Of a DNA stretch of 43,669 nt, positions 40,526 to 43,669 are shown one piece after another. Origin of the DNA: an uncultured Veillonellaceae bacterium (GTDB lineage: Bacteria; Bacillota; Negativicutes; Selenomonadales; Selenomonadaceae); assembly GCA_902766015.1 (NCBI GenBank), contig CACXCC010000001.1:1-43669 (forward strand). The letters are read 5' to 3'. The notes beneath the pieces are model-generated. The model was not told where the DNA came from, searched no databases, and saw only the letters and a program-made list of their open reading frames with translations. A program made the position numbers and the translations under genes. The number at the start of each line of letters is the position of its first letter. Within the stretch, counting starts at the first letter, position 1.

Positions 40526-42316
40526 ATGAACAAGCGTGTCCTGGATCAGCGGTACGAATTGGAAACCCTGATCGGCGGCGGCGGAATGGCCGACGTTTAT
40601 AAAGCCCGCGACCTGTTGCTGGATCGTCCGGTTGCAGTCAAAATACTGCATGAACAATTTAAGAGTGACACGGAGTTTATCGAGAAATTCCAGCGGGAGG
40701 CGCAGGCCGCAGCCCGACTGTCTCACCCGAGCATCGTCAATATTTACGATGTCGGTGTCGCCGAAGGCGACCATTATATTGTGATGGAATATGTTCCGGG
40801 TCCGACGTTAAAAGAAGCAATTCGCGAAGCCGGACATTTTTCCGTTGACGATGCATTGCATATTGCGGGCGATATCGCAGGCGCACTGGCTCATGCCCAT
40901 GACAACAATCTCGTTCATTGTGACATAAAGCCGCACAACATCCTCATGATGCCGGACGGACATGTCAAAGTCGCGGATTTCGGGATTGCCCGCGCCGTGA
41001 CGGAATCGACCATGACGTACAGCGGTAATGTCGTCGGCTCCGTGCATTATTTTTCGCCGGAACAGGCGCGCGGTACGCAGATCACGCCGAAATCCGACGT
41101 CTATTCGCTCGGTGTCGTCCTCTATGAGATGCTCACGGGAAAACTGCCGTTTACCGGTGAAAATGCCGTCAGTGTCGCGATGAAACAGGTTCAGGAAGAA
41201 CCGGTTCCGGTTCGTCAGATTGACCCGTCAATTCCGGCTGTCGTTGAAATTCTCGTTTCACGTGCGATGAGCAAAGATCCGGAACTGCGTCCGTCAAGCG
41301 CGGAATTTGCGCGTGAAATCAAACAGGCGCGTACGATGATCGCAACGGGGCAGCAGGGTGCAAATCTTCCTCCCGTTCGGGATCCTTATGCTACGCAGGT
41401 TATGCAGCCGGTCAATGTCCAAGATCCGATCCCGCCGCGTCATACACGCGCATATGAACCCGCGGATTACAGTGCAGATGCCCGCGCACCGCGCCGTGAA
41501 GAAAATACATCGATATTCCGTTCGAAGAAGTTTATCGGCGGACTCATCCTGGTTCTCATCCTCGGTTTCTTTGTCGGCGCGTTCATGAGTTACGGCAAGT
41601 TCTGGAGCACATCGGAAGTCGTTGTGCCTGACGTCACGGGCAAACAGATGACACTCGCGCGTCAGATTCTTGAGGATAAGAAACTGCGCGTCAATGTCGC
41701 CGAGACGTACGACGCGGATGTACCGGCGGGACAGGTCGTTTCGCAGACGCCGGAAGCCGGTACGAAAGTCAAGGAAGAACGCCTTGTCACCATTTACGTC
41801 AGCAAGGGCGGCGAGGAGCTTGAAATGCCGGATCTCAAGGGCATGTCAAAATCCGACGCCGAAGCGAAACTCAAGAAGATGGGGCTGAAGCTCGGGTCTG
41901 TGTATGAGAAGAACTCGGACGAAGAAGCGGGAACCGTTATCTCGACGGATCCGCGTTCCGGAACGAAAGTCAATAAAGGCACGACCGTTGACATCACGAT
42001 CAGTAAAGGGAAACAGGTTCATAAGATTTCCGTCCCCGATGTGACGGGAGCACCGGTTGACACGGCTAAGAATCAGCTCACGAGCCGCGGCCTCAAAGTC
42101 ACGACGTCGAAACAGGCCAGCCGTCAGGCGGCCGGAACGGTTATTTCGCAGACTCCGGCAGGCGGAAGCGAAGTTGACGAAGGTACGACGATCACGCTCG
42201 TCATCGCCGAGCATGAGAAAGTCGAATCGAAAAAGACTCAGTCCGATCAGGCTGTCAATAAAGAAAGCCAAAGTCAGGCGCCGAGTCGTCAAAATGAAAA
42301 CGGCAAGACGAAATAA
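40526..42316 (+). CDS. PASTA-domain serine/threonine protein kinase (PknB/PrkC)
   Basis: Eukaryotic-type membrane kinase of 596 residues. The kinase domain (1-270) has the Gly loop LIGGGGMADVYKA, K39, the catalytic loop HCDIKPHN with D133, and DFG at 151-153. A juxtamembrane linker is followed by a single helix at about 336-354 and three PASTA repeats (about 364-432, 433-502 and 505-570) that bind muropeptide or lipid II outside. The ATG has AGGAGG upstream. The HRD arginine is cysteine here. The Ser/Gln/Lys-rich tail after the PASTA repeats is low complexity. It acts with the PP2C phosphatase and FHA readers of this operon. Confidence 0.95.
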   Translation: MNKRVLDQRYELETLIGGGGMADVYKARDLLLDRPVAVKILHEQFKSDTEFIEKFQREAQAAARLSHPSIVNIYDVGVAEGDHYIVMEYVPGPTLKEAIREAGHFSVDDALHIAGDIAGALAHAHDNNLVHCDIKPHNILMMPDGHVKVADFGIARAVTESTMTYSGNVVGSVHYFSPEQARGTQITPKSDVYSLGVVLYEMLTGKLPFTGENAVSVAMKQVQEEPVPVRQIDPSIPAVVEILVSRAMSKDPELRPSSAEFAREIKQARTMIATGQQGANLPPVRDPYATQVMQPVNVQDPIPPRHTRAYEPADYSADARAPRREENTSIFRSKKFIGGLILVLILGFFVGAFMSYGKFWSTSEVVVPDVTGKQMTLARQILEDKKLRVNVAETYDADVPAGQVVSQTPEAGTKVKEERLVTIYVSKGGEELEMPDLKGMSKSDAEAKLKKMGLKLGSVYEKNSDEEAGTVISTDPRSGTKVNKGTTVDITISKGKQVHKISVPDVTGAPVDTAKNQLTSRGLKVTTSKQASRQAAGTVISQTPAGGSEVDEGTTITLVIAEHEKVESKKTQSDQAVNKESQSQAPSRQNENGKTK

Positions 42317-42339
42317 CGGTCACGCAGAAGGGAGCATCT

Positions 42340-43236
42340 ATGCGCGAAGGACGCGTCATCAAGGCGTACAACAGTTTTTTCTATGTGCATACCGCGGAAG
42401 GCATGGTGACATGCAAACTGCGCGGAAAGTTTAAACAACGGCGTCAAAGTGATGCTGTGCTGCCCGGAGACCGTGTCATGATTGATGATCTTCCGGACGG
42501 AAGCGGTGTCGTCGAGGAACGTCTCGAACGGCGCAATCTCCTGCGCCGCCCGGCTGTTGCCAATCTCGATCAGGTTATTTTGACCTTTGCGGCGGCGGAG
42601 CCGGATTTGCATCCGCTGCTCCTCAATCGTTTTTTGGTGCTTGCCGAGTGGTCCGGGATTCCCGAAATCCGCATTTGTGTCAATAAAAAGGACTTGTATG
42701 ACGGTGACATTGTGGCGTTTCTTGCGGATTATGAACGCATCGGTTATCCGGTCCTGCGCGTTTCCGCCTTACAAAATGAAGGAATTGACGATCTGCGTCA
42801 GGTACTTGCGGGGCGCGTGACGGTTTTTGCCGGGCCTTCGGGCGTAGGCAAATCGTCGCTTCTCAATGCCGTTGACCCGTCACTCGCATTGACGACGGGG
42901 TCGGTCAGTGACAAGATTAAACGCGGGCGCAATACGACGCGTGTGGCAAAGCTTCTGCCTTATGCCGGCGGATATATCGTTGACACGCCGGGATTCAGCG
43001 CGATGGATCTTACGGGCCTGATGCCCGAGAAACTGGCGTGGCTTTTCCCGGAATTCCGCCCGTATGAAGGAAAATGCCGGTTTTTGCCCTGCAGTCACAG
43101 CCATGAACCCGACTGTGCCGTGAAACAGGCCGTCGAGTCGGGATCGATTACCCGGGAACGTTACGACGCATATCTGACGATTCTCGATGACGTCAAAACC
43201 AATGCGTTACAGCAGCGAAAGAAGGAATATAAATGA
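42340..43236 (+). CDS. rsgA: Small ribosomal subunit biogenesis GTPase RsgA
   Basis: Circularly permuted GTPase that checks late 30S assembly. The 298 residues have an N-terminal OB fold, then NKKDLYDG (G4) ahead of GPSGVGKSS (G1) and DTPGFSAMD (G3), the permuted order. They finish with a zinc motif of Cys and His ([16 protein letters not shown]). The ATG has AAGGGAG upstream, 23 bases after the kinase stop. Its placement after the PASTA kinase and before rpe is the standard Firmicutes arrangement. It overlaps rpe by four bases (ATGA). Confidence 0.96.
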   Translation: MREGRVIKAYNSFFYVHTAEGMVTCKLRGKFKQRRQSDAVLPGDRVMIDDLPDGSGVVEERLERRNLLRRPAVANLDQVILTFAAAEPDLHPLLLNRFLVLAEWSGIPEIRICVNKKDLYDGDIVAFLADYERIGYPVLRVSALQNEGIDDLRQVLAGRVTVFAGPSGVGKSSLLNAVDPSLALTTGSVSDKIKRGRNTTRVAKLLPYAGGYIVDTPGFSAMDLTGLMPEKLAWLFPEFRPYEGKCRFLPCSHSHEPDCAVKQAVESGSITRERYDAYLTILDDVKTNALQQRKKEYK

Positions 43237-43669
43237 TCAAAGTCGCTCCATCTATCCTTTCGGCCGATTTCGGATATTTGGCCGATGATGTCAAAAAGGT
43301 CGTCGATGCCGGCGCCGATTACATCCACATTGACGTCATGGACGGTCATTTTGTACCGAATATTACGATCGGACCGCTTGTCGTTAAAAGCCTGCGTCCC
43401 GTAACGGATGCAGTCTTTGACGTTCATCTGATGATCGAACATCCGGAACAGTATATCGAGGCATTTGTAAAAGCCGGTGCCGATATCATCACGTTCCATG
43501 CCGAGGCGACACCGCATGCCCATCGTGTCATCCAGCAGATCAAATCGTGCGGTTGCAAAGCCGGAATTGCGATCAATCCGGGCACGTCGCTCGCGATGAT
43601 CGAAGAACTCGTGCAGGATGTCGACCAGGTACTCATTATGACCGTCAATCCGGGATTCGGCGGTCAGAA
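43233..43669 (+). CDS. rpe: Ribulose-phosphate 3-epimerase (3' truncated by window edge)
   Basis: Interconverts ribulose 5-phosphate and xylulose 5-phosphate in the pentose phosphate pathway. The visible 145 residues give the N-terminal two thirds of the TIM barrel: [41 protein letters not shown] and [11 protein letters not shown], with the metal-binding His and Asp residues in place. The ATG at 43233 overlaps the rsgA stop, with GAAGGA upstream. The frame is still open at the last base of the window. Confidence 0.95.
   Translation, partial: MIKVAPSILSADFGYLADDVKKVVDAGADYIHIDVMDGHFVPNITIGPLVVKSLRPVTDAVFDVHLMIEHPEQYIEAFVKAGADIITFHAEATPHAHRVIQQIKSCGCKAGIAINPGTSLAMIEELVQDVDQVLIMTVNPGFGGQ

Noticed and set aside
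1..43669. CRISPR arrays, insertion sequences, prophage genes, tRNA or rRNA genes
   Set aside because: No regularly spaced repeats, no transposase or integrase motifs and no cloverleaf or rRNA segments were seen. tmRNA is the only structural RNA gene I can support.

Overview
The window is a contiguous stretch of chromosome from a bacterium that looks like a Negativicutes member (diderm Firmicutes, in the Veillonella/Megasphaera/Dialister neighbourhood). The evidence is a Firmicutes-type gene order (cmk-plsC-ispH-rpsA-DUF512-der-plsY; def-fmt-DUF116-rsmB-rlmN; PP2C phosphatase, kinase, rsgA, rpe), Firmicutes-type ribosome binding sites, sigma-A promoters and intrinsic terminators, and moderate GC content. 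The placement is inferred from gene content and order, not from a marker tree.

Region 1 (1-9686, + strand) is core metabolism: the end of cytidylate kinase, an acyltransferase, IspH overlapping a four-domain S1 protein, a PDZ/radical-SAM DUF512 protein, the GTPase Der, PlsY, an ACT-domain protein, homoserine dehydrogenase and homoserine kinase, closed by a 42-bp perfect palindrome that acts as terminator. Region 2 (9687-11650) holds a lone AAA/DUF4143 ATPase with different composition, the tmRNA gene ssrA, and a spacer with a curious inverted repeat.

Region 3 (11651-23471, - strand) is accessory. It contains a sensory triad (LytS/YesM-type histidine kinase, membrane-anchored sugar-binding protein, YesN-type AraC response regulator), a GPH-family sugar symporter with a hydroxypyruvate-isomerase-like enzyme, and a five-gene oligopeptide/nickel-type ABC importer. 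Region 4 (23475-26925, + strand) diverges from the importer. It encodes two SAM methyltransferases and a secreted protein of unknown function. The second methyltransferase is fused through a 14-histidine linker to a complete CsoR/RcnR-type metal-sensor domain that keeps the Cys-x24-His-x3-Cys ligand set. A GC-tract operator-like sequence lies in the divergent promoter region. I regard this importer/methyltransferase/metal-sensor group as the most promising undescribed system here.

Region 5 (26936-43669, + strand) returns to core functions. HtpG sits behind a perfect CIRCE element, followed by peptidase T, an amidohydrolase, def-fmt, DUF116, rsmB and rlmN. A cell-envelope signalling operon follows: two FHA proteins, a PP2C phosphatase, a SEDS glycosyltransferase, a class B PBP, a PASTA kinase, rsgA, and rpe cut by the window edge. 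Its FHA-FHA-phosphatase-SEDS-PBP-kinase order matches the actinobacterial fhaA-pknB locus, while the rsgA-rpe tail is Firmicutes-like.

Across the window the pentamer TTGAC/GTCAA is several times more common than expected on both strands, and Asp codon choice appears to bend to it. The cause is unknown.
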